DNA of 64,000 nt, from NCBI GenBank assembly GCA_950075865.1, contig CATMVA010000007.1, forward strand, positions 1 to 64,000, in the 5' to 3' direction. The stretch comes from an uncultured Oscillospiraceae bacterium. Lineage in GTDB: Bacteria; Bacillota; Clostridia; Oscillospirales; Oscillospiraceae. Below are positions 49,693 to 57,329 of this stretch, piece by piece. Position 1 is the first letter of the stretch; the number at the start of each line of letters is the position of its first letter. Both the position numbers and the translations under genes were made by a program. The notes beneath the pieces were generated by a model. That model saw nothing but the letters and a program-made list of their open reading frames with translations. It had not been told where the DNA came from and ran no database searches.

Positions 49693-50634
49693 TTAACTCG
49701 CCGCCTTGATGGTAAAGCGGCGGTATGATGTTTTGTTGGCGTACTTTTGGTAGAGAGCTGGATGCTCGGTCTTTAGGGTCTTGCTGTCCAGCCGCTCCTG
49801 AGATACACTTTTCCAGACAATGACCCTATCCCCGGCAGTGCCCACCTCATTTTCTCCCAGTAGTTCCTTCAGCTTGTTCTCGGCCTCCTGCTTCTGCTCG
49901 GTGATGGCTTCTAACTGCTCACAGGCAATATCGTACTGCTGGATAAGGTCAGCGGCAGTATCGGGAAGGGTGATTTGGGACTTGGGTACGCTATCCGGAA
50001 ATCTCTCGGAAAGGAATTTGGCACTGGCAGCAGAGCCGTCCATGGCCGGGGGCGTGTTCATCTGCACATGATCCCAGAAGTTGGCCTCCAACTCAATGAG
50101 CATGGAAATCAGCTCCTCGTCCCGTTCCACCAGCTTCCAGCGGAAGGTATTGCCGCCAATGAGGACTGCAATGTAGGCGGCTTTGTAGCCTGTCACCGCC
50201 ATATAGTGCTGGATCTGAAGCTGGTACTCGTCCGGGATGGCGCCATCCCACTCCCCGGCTTTATAGGCGGAGGCTGTCTTGGCTTCAAAGATACAGGTGC
50301 CATAATCCGGGTGTTCACAGGTGCCGTCCAGATTGGCCAGCATGAAGGGGTACTCCTCGCTTTGGAGAAGTACCCCTTTGTGTTCGACCTCTATCCCGGT
50401 ACGCTTGGTGAACTCTGCCCTTACAAGGGCCTCCAACTGAGTACCCCAGTATGCGGCCTCCCCTGCCTCCTGATAGGGGAGCTGACCCGTCTTATCCAGC
50501 CACAGCTCCACGGGGGATTTATAGCGGCTGATCCCACAGACCACGGAGGCATCCGAGCCGCCGATGCCCTTTCTCCGCCATTCCAACCAGTCCTCATAGG
50601 GCATATTCTCTGTGACGGCTAAGATGTTTGCCAT
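49693..50634 (-). CDS. YqaJ-family viral-type exonuclease
   Basis: A 313-residue lambda-exonuclease-like (PD-(D/E)XK) recombinase nuclease. Conserved features: WRRKGIGGSDASVVCGIS at the N-terminus, EAAYWGTQLEALVRAEF, and the catalytic Asp and E-x-K in LANLDGTCEHPDYGTCIFEAKTAS, followed by IPDEYQLQIQHYMAVTG. A C-terminal helical extension covers about 220-313. It would resect dsDNA ends for single-strand annealing, together with the neighbouring Cys-cluster protein. Confidence 0.92.
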   Translation of the reverse strand: MANILAVTENMPYEDWLEWRRKGIGGSDASVVCGISRYKSPVELWLDKTGQLPYQEAGEAAYWGTQLEALVRAEFTKRTGIEVEHKGVLLQSEEYPFMLANLDGTCEHPDYGTCIFEAKTASAYKAGEWDGAIPDEYQLQIQHYMAVTGYKAAYIAVLIGGNTFRWKLVERDEELISMLIELEANFWDHVQMNTPPAMDGSAASAKFLSERFPDSVPKSQITLPDTAADLIQQYDIACEQLEAITEQKQEAENKLKELLGENEVGTAGDRVIVWKSVSQERLDSKTLKTEHPALYQKYANKTSYRRFTIKAAS

Positions 50635-50646
50635 AGCAAGCCCTCC

Positions 50647-51582
50647 TTACGCCGCCGCCAGCACCAGCTTATAGGCCTTGTCGATGATGGGGTTGCCCTC
50701 CACGGTGCGGAGGAACAGGTTCTCCTCATAGTTCCGGGTCCTGCGGATGGGGTCGGCATGGGTGGCGAAGTCGCTGACGGCATTGATAAAGCGGTAGCCG
50801 TTCTTGTCCACGTTGGACAGATCCGGGGCCTCCCAATACCGCAGTTTCATATCGTCCAGGAGCCGCAGATTGTTCTTCCGCTGGGCCTCCGGCATATCCG
50901 GCTCAACGGGGAAGAACTCACCCATGAACGCCATGACCTGCTTATCGGTCAGCTTGATCTTGGACAGGGTATCAATACCCCGGCCCAGTTCACCCATGTA
51001 TGCCTCAGCCAGTTCCAAGGTCTCTCTGGCCTCATAGACACGGCTCATGACGTTCTCGGTGTGCTTGGTTGTCCAAGTACGCTTGGCACTGTTCAAGGCC
51101 AGATTCAGGGTGTTCTGACACACCACCCGAATGGGGGTCATGGCGACCTTGATGCCGGAGCTGCCATCGTGGGAGTTCATCACCACCAGATAGGGAGCGA
51201 TCTCGTCCCCGGCGATAATATACCGGTGGGGCATCCGGGCCAGCAGCCAGACCTTCCGGCCACCCTGCAAGGCCCCGGCTGTCTCATAGGTTACACCCTC
51301 GCCCAGCAGGTCGTCGGTGAACTGAAAGGCATCCTCGTTCTGCACCACCTTGTAGCGGTCAGTTACGATACCCAAAGGGGCGCCGTCCCGATCCCGGATG
51401 TTGACCTTGTAGCCGGGAATCAATGTACCGTCACCGGCAAAGACGGGCTTCTGCTCCACCTGCCAGTCCAGGCCGGCCCAAATAAGGGCGTCCTCCGAGT
51501 TGGGAGCCTCCTTCACCTCGGTACCCAGCCCATGCCAGGGCTTTTCACGAACATAGAACATGGTTTCAACATTTGCGGGCAT
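50647..51582 (-). CDS. DUF932 phage/plasmid-like protein
   Basis: A 311-residue member of the DUF932/phage-plasmid-like (TIGR03299-type) family: MFYVREKPWHGLGTEVKEAP at the start, DRYKVVQNEDAFQFTDDLLG, VMNSHDGSSGIKVAMTPIRV and CQNTLNLAL. The family is common next to YqaJ/RecT genes on mobile elements; biochemical function is not established. It is upstream of the YqaJ gene by 12 bp in the same operon. Confidence 0.9.
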   Translation of the reverse strand: MPANVETMFYVREKPWHGLGTEVKEAPNSEDALIWAGLDWQVEQKPVFAGDGTLIPGYKVNIRDRDGAPLGIVTDRYKVVQNEDAFQFTDDLLGEGVTYETAGALQGGRKVWLLARMPHRYIIAGDEIAPYLVVMNSHDGSSGIKVAMTPIRVVCQNTLNLALNSAKRTWTTKHTENVMSRVYEARETLELAEAYMGELGRGIDTLSKIKLTDKQVMAFMGEFFPVEPDMPEAQRKNNLRLLDDMKLRYWEAPDLSNVDKNGYRFINAVSDFATHADPIRRTRNYEENLFLRTVEGNPIIDKAYKLVLAAA

Positions 51583-51600
51583 TTTACATTCCTCCTAATC

Positions 51601-51861
51601 TTACCTATCCCGATCCAGCACTTCACATACCTCACACATGAACATTACCCCGGTGCAGACGCCAATCGTAAAGGCGTCCTCCTGCACCAACACATTGCGC
51701 TGCATCTCAATGTCCAGCAGCTCCTCCAGCAGCTTTTTCCCGCTCTCATCCAGTTGTGCGGACAGTGTGGCGGAAATCGCCGAGGCTTCTTTCCCCAGCT
51801 TGCTGTACTCCGGATCGCCATACCGGTATTCCTGATCCATAAGGCGTTCAATGATCTCCAT
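51601..51861 (-). CDS. Small hypothetical protein (86 aa)
   Basis: A helical, acidic protein (MEIIERLMDQEYRYGDPEYS, then KKLLEELLDIEMQRNVLVQE and a Cys-containing end CTGVMFMCEVCEVLDRD). It resembles small uncharacterised proteins common on Clostridial mobile elements (DUF6809-like), a tentative resemblance. GGAGGAG overlaps the stop of the preceding 52-codon ORF, so the two are coupled. Confidence 0.6.
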   Translation of the reverse strand: MEIIERLMDQEYRYGDPEYSKLGKEASAISATLSAQLDESGKKLLEELLDIEMQRNVLVQEDAFTIGVCTGVMFMCEVCEVLDRDR

Positions 51862-51864
51862 ATC

Positions 51865-52023
51865 TCACTCCTCCTCTTCAAAATTCAGCGGAGACTGCCC
51901 CTCCACCTGGGGATAGTCCTCATGGGCGCTCTCCTTCAGCAGCTCGTCAATAGCGCCGCAGATAATAGCGGCAGCAGCAGCCAGGAGTACCCCAAGCACT
52001 GTTCTTTTCCTGTTGCTCATCAT
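51865..52023 (-). CDS. Small membrane protein (52 aa)
   Basis: A 52-codon ORF starting MMSNRKRTVLGVLLAAAAAI: basic N-terminus, one membrane helix (VLGVLLAAAAAIICGAI), then an acidic tail ending in a run of Glu. GAGGGGGG lies just before two tandem ATG codons (52023, 52020). Its stop overlaps the ribosome-binding site of the 86-residue gene. Function unknown. Confidence 0.6.
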   Translation of the reverse strand: MMSNRKRTVLGVLLAAAAAIICGAIDELLKESAHEDYPQVEGQSPLNFEEEE

Positions 52024-52035
52024 GTTTCCCCCCTC

Positions 52036-52122
52036 TCAAGGCAGCACCGTGCATCCGCAGACATACCCCACAAGGGTATAAAGAACCATGCGGATAGCGT
52101 TTAGGATCGTTTTCAGCATCAT
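52036..52122 (-). CDS. Tiny hydrophobic peptide (28 aa)
   Basis: A 28-codon ORF, MMLKTILNAIRMVLYTLVGY then VCGCTVLP, with a perfect AAAGGAG a few bases before tandem ATG codons (52122, 52119). One membrane helix is likely. It is the first ORF of the minus-strand module and could be a leader peptide linked to the upstream hairpin (52206-52251), or a small membrane protein in its own right. Confidence 0.5.
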   Translation of the reverse strand: MMLKTILNAIRMVLYTLVGYVCGCTVLP

Positions 52123-52205
52123 GTTTTCTCCTTTCAAATGTGTATTTTTGATGGTTCTTGCTGTCTTCCCAGGATGAAATTGAAAATTTCCCGGTAAAAC
52201 AGTAA

Positions 52206-52251
52206 AACAGGCAAGCCCCGTAATCGCCTTGAATGACGGGGCTCACCTGTT
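52206..52251 (-). promoter_or_regulatory. Leader hairpin, possible attenuator
   Basis: AACAGGTGAGCCCCGT pairs with ACGGGGCTTGCCTGTT (minus strand) and is followed by TTTACTGTTTTACC. It lies about 85 bp upstream of the first ORF of the recombination operon, where a terminator would act as an attenuator. Confidence 0.5.
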
Positions 52252-52339
52252 CTGTTTCAATAATACACTTTTTCAATGAGAAGAAATAACGCTAAACAAC
52301 CGCATAAGGGAAACCACTATTTTGACTGGAGGGGTTGCT

Positions 52340-52585
52340 ATGAATCCTTTTAATTACGGTTATGGCCCTATCTATGAAGATGAGCAAGAGGAAAGCCACA
52401 CCTATGATTTCCTTACGCCAAAGGAGGTCATGGAGGAGCTGGCTATTGGGAAAAACACCTTGTATCGGCTTCTGAACTCCGGGGAACTCCCCGCTTTTCG
52501 AATCGGGAAGCTGTGGAGAGTGCGGAGGGTAGATTTGGAAAATTGGGTGCCAGTCCATAGGATTTTTAACGAAATTGAAAAGTAA
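52340..52585 (+). CDS. Excisionase-family helix-turn-helix protein
   Basis: An 81-residue DNA-binding protein of the MerR-like excisionase type: YDFLTPKEVMEELAIGKNTL, then LLNSGELPAFRIGKLWRVRR and DLENWVP. The signature S/T-P-K-E ... Y-R-L-L-N-S-G-x-L-P-A ... G-x-x-W-R-x-x-x-x-x-L is complete. It is the only obvious candidate for a recombination directionality factor in the element, though such proteins also act as plain regulators. GGAGGGG precedes ATG 52340. Divergent from the recombination operon. Confidence 0.85.
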   Translation: MNPFNYGYGPIYEDEQEESHTYDFLTPKEVMEELAIGKNTLYRLLNSGELPAFRIGKLWRVRRVDLENWVPVHRIFNEIEK

Positions 52586-52615
52586 CGGAATAGCCTTAAA
52601 GGCTATTCCGTTACT
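52581..52615. terminator. Bidirectional hairpin between convergent genes
   Basis: AAGTAACGGAATAGCC pairs with GGCTATTCCGTTACTT around a 3-base loop, spanning both stop codons. Confidence 0.8.
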
Positions 52616-53835
52616 TAATCATGTGCAGTTATACGTTTGTCTCTTTTATCATAAATCCTGGTAAATCTCCCCGGGACAACTATGCCACTGTCCTGCCTCC
52701 TATGGAATTCGTCTTCTAATTCCTGCCCCATCTCTTTCCGGAGCTGTTCTATCTCTCCTTTCTTTATCCCATCGTCAAAAACTGTGTTGATTTTCAAAAT
52801 CGGCGCACTTTTTTCAATGCTTTCGCAAGCACTGCCTTGATTTACCTGAACTACTGCACTGTTCAATAGGAACAGGCAAGCTATTGGATCTAACACATAA
52901 TCCTTTCTAAGAACATGATACCATGTCAAGAAGATTTCCCACCAACCCGTCCAAGCATAGCTTCTCTCCCCTTTGTATGATATAAATATGTCCACATACT
53001 TAGGTTCCTCTCCCGAAGCAGTCCTCTCCTCGCGAAGCGCTAATCCGCTGCACCATGATCTATATCTGTCCGTAGGAACAATATAGTCCATACAAAGGTT
53101 GCATACGGTATTGGCATCAATATATTTCGGGTGGGAAAGAACGCCTATTCCTACGGTACTCATCCATGCCAAATCTTTTAAGACAAATTGATTCGCAAAT
53201 TTTTGCAGTTGTCGTATAAACCTACCGGCATTTTTGGGGGTTTGACTGGTTATCAAACAACCAATTCCTTGCGAAGGATATTGATTCTGTTCTGGTTGAG
53301 TACATCCAAAGAAATCATCTCTCAAGCTATCAAACTTATTTAGGTTAATCCCATACTTTTCACAGTTTTCCAAAAAAACACTAACAAATCTACTGCCATT
53401 GAAATCCGCAAAATTATACATATATGCAGTCAGAATATACGGCAAAACGGATTCCGCTTTATCGTCAAGACCTCCCAGGATTTGCCCCAAACCACATTCC
53501 CAGTTCTTTATTCCAGGCGGGACTTTCTTCTTTCCAATATAGTAATAAAACTTTTCAAAACAGCTTTTCAGTCTTTCTGGTTTAGTTTTTCCCTCCACTT
53601 CCTCATCGTCATCCCCAAGCCATTTGTACTCTCCCCAATCGCACAATCGGCTATAAACGGATGCTGCTATTTGGTTTTCAACTTCTTTAGAATTAGATAA
53701 CTTGAAAACATCTGTATTTTCATTGATATAGAACAATTCACACACCCCTTTCTCAAACGCACATGGCCTCATAAAAATGTTGGCACCAAAATGCTCAAAT
53801 TTTGTCGTTATTTCACAACAAAAAGGCTGTCTCAA
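52615..53835 (-). CDS. Uncharacterised 406-aa AT-rich gene
   Basis: Not recognised. A soluble protein with many Cys and aromatic residues (CEITTKFEHFGANIFM, VCNLCMDYIVPTDRYRSWCS, YAWTGWWEIFLTWYHVLRKD) and a charged C-terminus (EQLRKEMGQELEDEFHRRQD). A stretch YVDIFISYKGER recalls the start of a TIR domain but lies near residue 285 and is not followed by TIR motifs. The only frame-covering start is TTG 53835, without a good ribosome-binding site; Met 22 is an alternative. It is among the most AT-rich genes in the window, standing alone between the excisionase-like gene and the coupling-protein leader. Cargo of unknown role. Confidence 0.65.
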   Translation of the reverse strand: MRQPFCCEITTKFEHFGANIFMRPCAFEKGVCELFYINENTDVFKLSNSKEVENQIAASVYSRLCDWGEYKWLGDDDEEVEGKTKPERLKSCFEKFYYYIGKKKVPPGIKNWECGLGQILGGLDDKAESVLPYILTAYMYNFADFNGSRFVSVFLENCEKYGINLNKFDSLRDDFFGCTQPEQNQYPSQGIGCLITSQTPKNAGRFIRQLQKFANQFVLKDLAWMSTVGIGVLSHPKYIDANTVCNLCMDYIVPTDRYRSWCSGLALREERTASGEEPKYVDIFISYKGERSYAWTGWWEIFLTWYHVLRKDYVLDPIACLFLLNSAVVQVNQGSACESIEKSAPILKINTVFDDGIKKGEIEQLRKEMGQELEDEFHRRQDSGIVVPGRFTRIYDKRDKRITAHD

Positions 53836-54222
53836 GGTGTTTTACAAAAACTAATTCCCTACTCTAAGTTCTTTTCTCTACTTTTTTGATGTAATTTCGT
53901 TTGTTTTTTCCATTGAAAAGGTTTCTTCTTCCCCCGTCTGCCAGCTCATCTGGGGGCCATGTGTTATCATGATGCTCGCAAGCGAAGTGACGCTTTCTTC
54001 ATTTGCAAGCACCTTGAAAACTGAATATAGTATGCTTTAATTGAGATCCACTGTCAAGACCATTCTCAGCTTGTCATACCACACCAGAGGGGCTTGCCTC
54101 TCCGGCAATGGCAACCGCAAGCTGTCTATGGGCCGCCGTTGGATCTCGGTCTCAGTCTGAATAAGCTCCTCTGCTTACTCTGGAGATAGGAGGAACTTAA
54201 AATAGATAACGACGAAAAAATC
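53836..54222. other. Leader region before traG-like gene
   Basis: A 387-bp gap with no convincing gene. It contains small inverted repeats (for example CAGAGG near 54086) and an isolated GGAGG at 54188, 30 bases before the annotated ATG of the coupling protein. It could include an origin of transfer, but I see no diagnostic nick motif. Confidence 0.4.
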
Positions 54223-56058
54223 ATGATCGGTCTTGCTACCGGCGCAGCCGTTACTCTCGGGATTGCCTACATCGTCTCGGTCGCAGAGCCTCAGATTCCC
54301 CGGCAAGACAACAAGCTGGAAAACTCCCCTGTCCCTTCGGAGCTATACGTTCCAAACAGCAGGGGCGGATTCTACTTCGGCAACGCTCCCTTACCCGAGG
54401 GACACAAGGCCTGCTGTCAATGCCCTGCTGGCTTTTATGGTAAGCCCATGACTGCGGACGGCAACATCCTTGTGATCGGTGGCCCCGGAAGTGGCAAAAC
54501 GACTGGTCATGTCTATCCGACCATGAAGACTTGGAAGGGAAGCATGATCATGTTGGATGTCAAGGGCGGCATGGAAAAGCTGTGGAGAAGCATTCACAAG
54601 GATGATGGCAAAGAACTTCGGGTATTTGCGCCCTTTCAATGTGGCGCAGACACTTGTACGTTCGACCCATTTTCCCTGATGAAGGCCAATGAGTTAAATG
54701 CGGCCGGACACGCCTGTGATATTGCTGAGGCCCTGGTGGCGATTTCCGCATCGGACAGTGAACCCTTCTGGAGGGAGTCCGCCCAAAACCTTCTGGCAGG
54801 GTTCCTTCTCCATTGCTTCCGCTGTGGTAAGTCCTTCATCGAAGCAATGAAGGATATGAGTGATCGCTCAGTATCTGAGATGGTTGCTCTGATCATGGAT
54901 GGCCCCTGTGAGCAGGCGAAGTCTTTCGTAAGCAAGTTGCAGGGCATGAGTGGAAAAACCGCCGCCTCCGTTGGGCTGAACCTGAACAAGCTATCCAAAT
55001 TTTTGCTGAATCCAGACGTCACCGGTTCGCTGACTCCAAACCCGGGGAGACCCGTGTTGAACTGGATGGAGCTGAACTCGGCAAAAAGGCCCATTGACGT
55101 CATCATTGACGTTCGCGGGGACGCATTGGCTCAGTGTGCGCCTTTGGTTCGTCTGGTACTGACACAGCTGGTAAAGATGCTGTCGTTACGGGGCGAGAAG
55201 CATTATGGAGGGAACGATCTCCCCCCGGTGCTGCTCTGTATCGACGAGTTTCCGCAGTTAGAGTGCATGCCGGCCATGATAAGTGCCTTGACTACCCTCC
55301 GTAGCAAAGGAGTTACCATGGCCCTGTGCGTTCAAAGCCTGGCGTCACTGGAGGCGACTTATGGCCACAACGAGGCCCGAGTCATCTTGGACGCTTGCGG
55401 CTATAAGGTTATACGGAACGCCAACGATGTCGAGTCCCAAAAGTACCTTTCCGAGCTGATCGGCACAACGGACGTTCTCTCGCTCTCGCCCTCTGTCTCA
55501 TGCGGGATGAGTGCCTCCCTTGGCTATCGGCCTGTCGCAACGCCTGGAGTGAGTATCTCCCTTGGCCGTCAGCAAAGGCCGCTTATCTATCCAGAGGCGT
55601 TGGGGCGACTGCGTGGGAAAGCGATTCTAATCACCCCTTATGGGACGTGTCAGGTTATACCGAAGCCGATATATCCCCCGGTGCCTTCCCAAAGGCAAGC
55701 GGAAATCGAGTACCTTACTACTAATCTCGCTTTGCTGTGTTCCATGATAGAGTCATCCGTGAATTCAGCAAATCGGGACAGTAATGACGTCACCCAAAAT
55801 CAAGTGATACCCGCTCCTGTACAAGGAAACGAGAACCCTGCGGCGAGTGGCGTCAGAGATGCGTCGAAGATGGAGGCAGTATGTGAATACTGTGCCAGCG
55901 AAGCAAGAACCGCCAGAGAAATCATGGCGCATCTCAATATTAAGGCCCGCCAGCACTTCTGTGCTGTGATCTTAAGGCCTCTCCTGAAGCAGGGGCGGTT
56001 AGCGATGACCCATCCAGAGTCCCCCAAGCATCCCGATCAGAAGTACCGCACTGTATGA
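54223..56058 (+). CDS. VirD4/TraG-type conjugative coupling ATPase
   Basis: A 611-residue type IV coupling protein. Residues about 1-20 form a membrane helix, Walker A is VIGGPGSGKTTGHVY (near 86), then MIMLDVKGG, and Walker B LLCIDEFPQLECMP (near 340). The C-terminus (about 545-611) is a winged-helix-like domain (EARTAREIMAHLNIKARQHF), unusual for VirD4. It would dock the relaxosome to a transfer channel. Start problem: GGAGG is 30 bases from ATG 54223 and the in-frame codons between (K-I-D-N-D-E-K-I) contain no standard start. Strong homology layout otherwise. Confidence 0.88.
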   Translation: MIGLATGAAVTLGIAYIVSVAEPQIPRQDNKLENSPVPSELYVPNSRGGFYFGNAPLPEGHKACCQCPAGFYGKPMTADGNILVIGGPGSGKTTGHVYPTMKTWKGSMIMLDVKGGMEKLWRSIHKDDGKELRVFAPFQCGADTCTFDPFSLMKANELNAAGHACDIAEALVAISASDSEPFWRESAQNLLAGFLLHCFRCGKSFIEAMKDMSDRSVSEMVALIMDGPCEQAKSFVSKLQGMSGKTAASVGLNLNKLSKFLLNPDVTGSLTPNPGRPVLNWMELNSAKRPIDVIIDVRGDALAQCAPLVRLVLTQLVKMLSLRGEKHYGGNDLPPVLLCIDEFPQLECMPAMISALTTLRSKGVTMALCVQSLASLEATYGHNEARVILDACGYKVIRNANDVESQKYLSELIGTTDVLSLSPSVSCGMSASLGYRPVATPGVSISLGRQQRPLIYPEALGRLRGKAILITPYGTCQVIPKPIYPPVPSQRQAEIEYLTTNLALLCSMIESSVNSANRDSNDVTQNQVIPAPVQGNENPAASGVRDASKMEAVCEYCASEARTAREIMAHLNIKARQHFCAVILRPLLKQGRLAMTHPESPKHPDQKYRTV

Positions 56059-56137
56059 GTGGATCAACTATCCTAATCCACTCATATGCGCAATTAAACA
56101 TTGCCAAGTGGCAAGTCAAGTTCAGGAGGAATCAGTC

Positions 56138-56959
56138 ATGCTAACAACCATTTCCCTATCTTCATCTAACGTCAGTCGTAGGCAAGGGGGAGGCGCTGTA
56201 GGCGCCTATTCTTACGCCTCCGGCCAGAAGTTTCGAGATTCCCGTACTGGGAAAACGTACTATTCCTCAGGCCGCACCGATGTAGCCTCCTGCGGCCTGA
56301 TCCTTCCGCCATCTGCGCCCAAAGGCCTTGAGGACCCCCAGACATTTTTTGATGCCTGGAATCAGGCCGAAAAGCGCAAGGATGCGTCCATGGGCCATAA
56401 GTACATCATCGCCCTGCCCAACGAACTATCTGCTGAGCAGCAGGTCGAAGTTGTAATGAGATTCGTCCATGAGAACTTTACCGAGGCTGGCTATCCGGCC
56501 CTCTATGCGATACACAGCGGCAGAGCCGATGAACATGTGAAGCCTGCAAGCATTGAGGCAACACGTCAGCGTGAGGATAACCCCCACGTCCACATCATCG
56601 CTTCCGCCCGCAAGATAGATGAGCACGGCTTCCAGGCAACGAAGCTGGACGGCCGTGCTACATATAAGAGAGCTTTTCTTTTGGCCCTGCGAAAAAGCTG
56701 GGCCGACCACTTGAACGCAACGTTTGAGCGGCTCGGTCTGGAGATTCGAGTGGATCATCGCAGCTATAAAGATCGCGGGATAGACCGGACTCCCACGGCC
56801 CACATTGGCCCAAAGGCAATGGCCCTGGAGATGCGTGGGAAAAAAACGGCTGTTGGTGACCGCTATCGCAACGCCATTCAACAGAATAGAGCGCGGGAAG
56901 TACAGCGCCCCCGCGATGCCAGCTATGATAAGACGGCCGAATTAGAAGTTGAACGCTGA
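56138..56959 (+). CDS. MobA/MobL-type relaxase, short
   Basis: A 273-residue relaxase-domain protein. N-terminal Tyr region GGGAVGAYSYASGQKFRD, then HKYIIALPNELSAEQQVEVV and the metal-binding HUH-type motif NPHVHIIASARK, all as in MobQ/MobL relaxases that nick oriT. Full-length relatives are usually longer; this one stops at LEVER followed by TGA, and no continuation in another frame was found. CAGGAGG supports ATG 56138. It follows the coupling protein by 79 bp, so the two form the mobilisation unit. Confidence 0.85.
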   Translation: MLTTISLSSSNVSRRQGGGAVGAYSYASGQKFRDSRTGKTYYSSGRTDVASCGLILPPSAPKGLEDPQTFFDAWNQAEKRKDASMGHKYIIALPNELSAEQQVEVVMRFVHENFTEAGYPALYAIHSGRADEHVKPASIEATRQREDNPHVHIIASARKIDEHGFQATKLDGRATYKRAFLLALRKSWADHLNATFERLGLEIRVDHRSYKDRGIDRTPTAHIGPKAMALEMRGKKTAVGDRYRNAIQQNRAREVQRPRDASYDKTAELEVER

Positions 56960-57154
56960 ACAAATGAATTTGCCAGACACGCAGAGGAGCTTATTCAGGC
57001 TGAGACTGTATTGGGTTCGGGGGTAATACTCGTACCTTTACTGCGTAATGCCTCAATTTTATCTGTGTATTATTACTAAGTAAGAACAAGCCGACGGCAG
57101 CGGTGGTTCTATTCGCCGCCGCCCTCGGCATAGAGTAGCACGGGGGGTGATGAG

Positions 57155-57298
57155 ATGACAAGCCAGCAGGAGGTCAAGCCTTGCAAAGAGCAAGATCGCA
57201 CTTTGAGAGTGATTTGCGTAAAACGTAAATTTACTCCGTCACACAAAAGCCGTGATGCAGTCCGGAATTTACTCCGGGCGCATGGGGCAACCGCGTAA
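57155..57298 (+). CDS. Small protein upstream of the recombinase (47 aa)
   Basis: A 47-codon ORF, MTSQQEVKPCKEQDRTLRVI then VKRKFTPSHKSRDAVRNLLR, basic in its second half and with a GGGGGGTG ribosome-binding site 7 bases upstream. It lies 31 bp before the recombinase start in the same direction. Small basic proteins at this position could assist recombination; no family is recognised. The 195 bp before it hold a GC-rich inverted repeat (57090-57130) and nothing else clear. Confidence 0.55.
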   Translation: MTSQQEVKPCKEQDRTLRVICVKRKFTPSHKSRDAVRNLLRAHGATA

Positions 57299-57329
57299 CA
57301 CGAATCACGAATGAAAGGAGGTGCGCCGG

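Noticed and set aside
52615..53835. TIR domain in the 406-aa protein
   Set aside because: Only the short YVDIFISYKG stretch matches; it is internal and the following TIR motifs are missing.
53836..54222. Origin of transfer in the leader of the coupling protein
   Set aside because: Only weak inverted repeats are present and no nick-site motif could be recognised.
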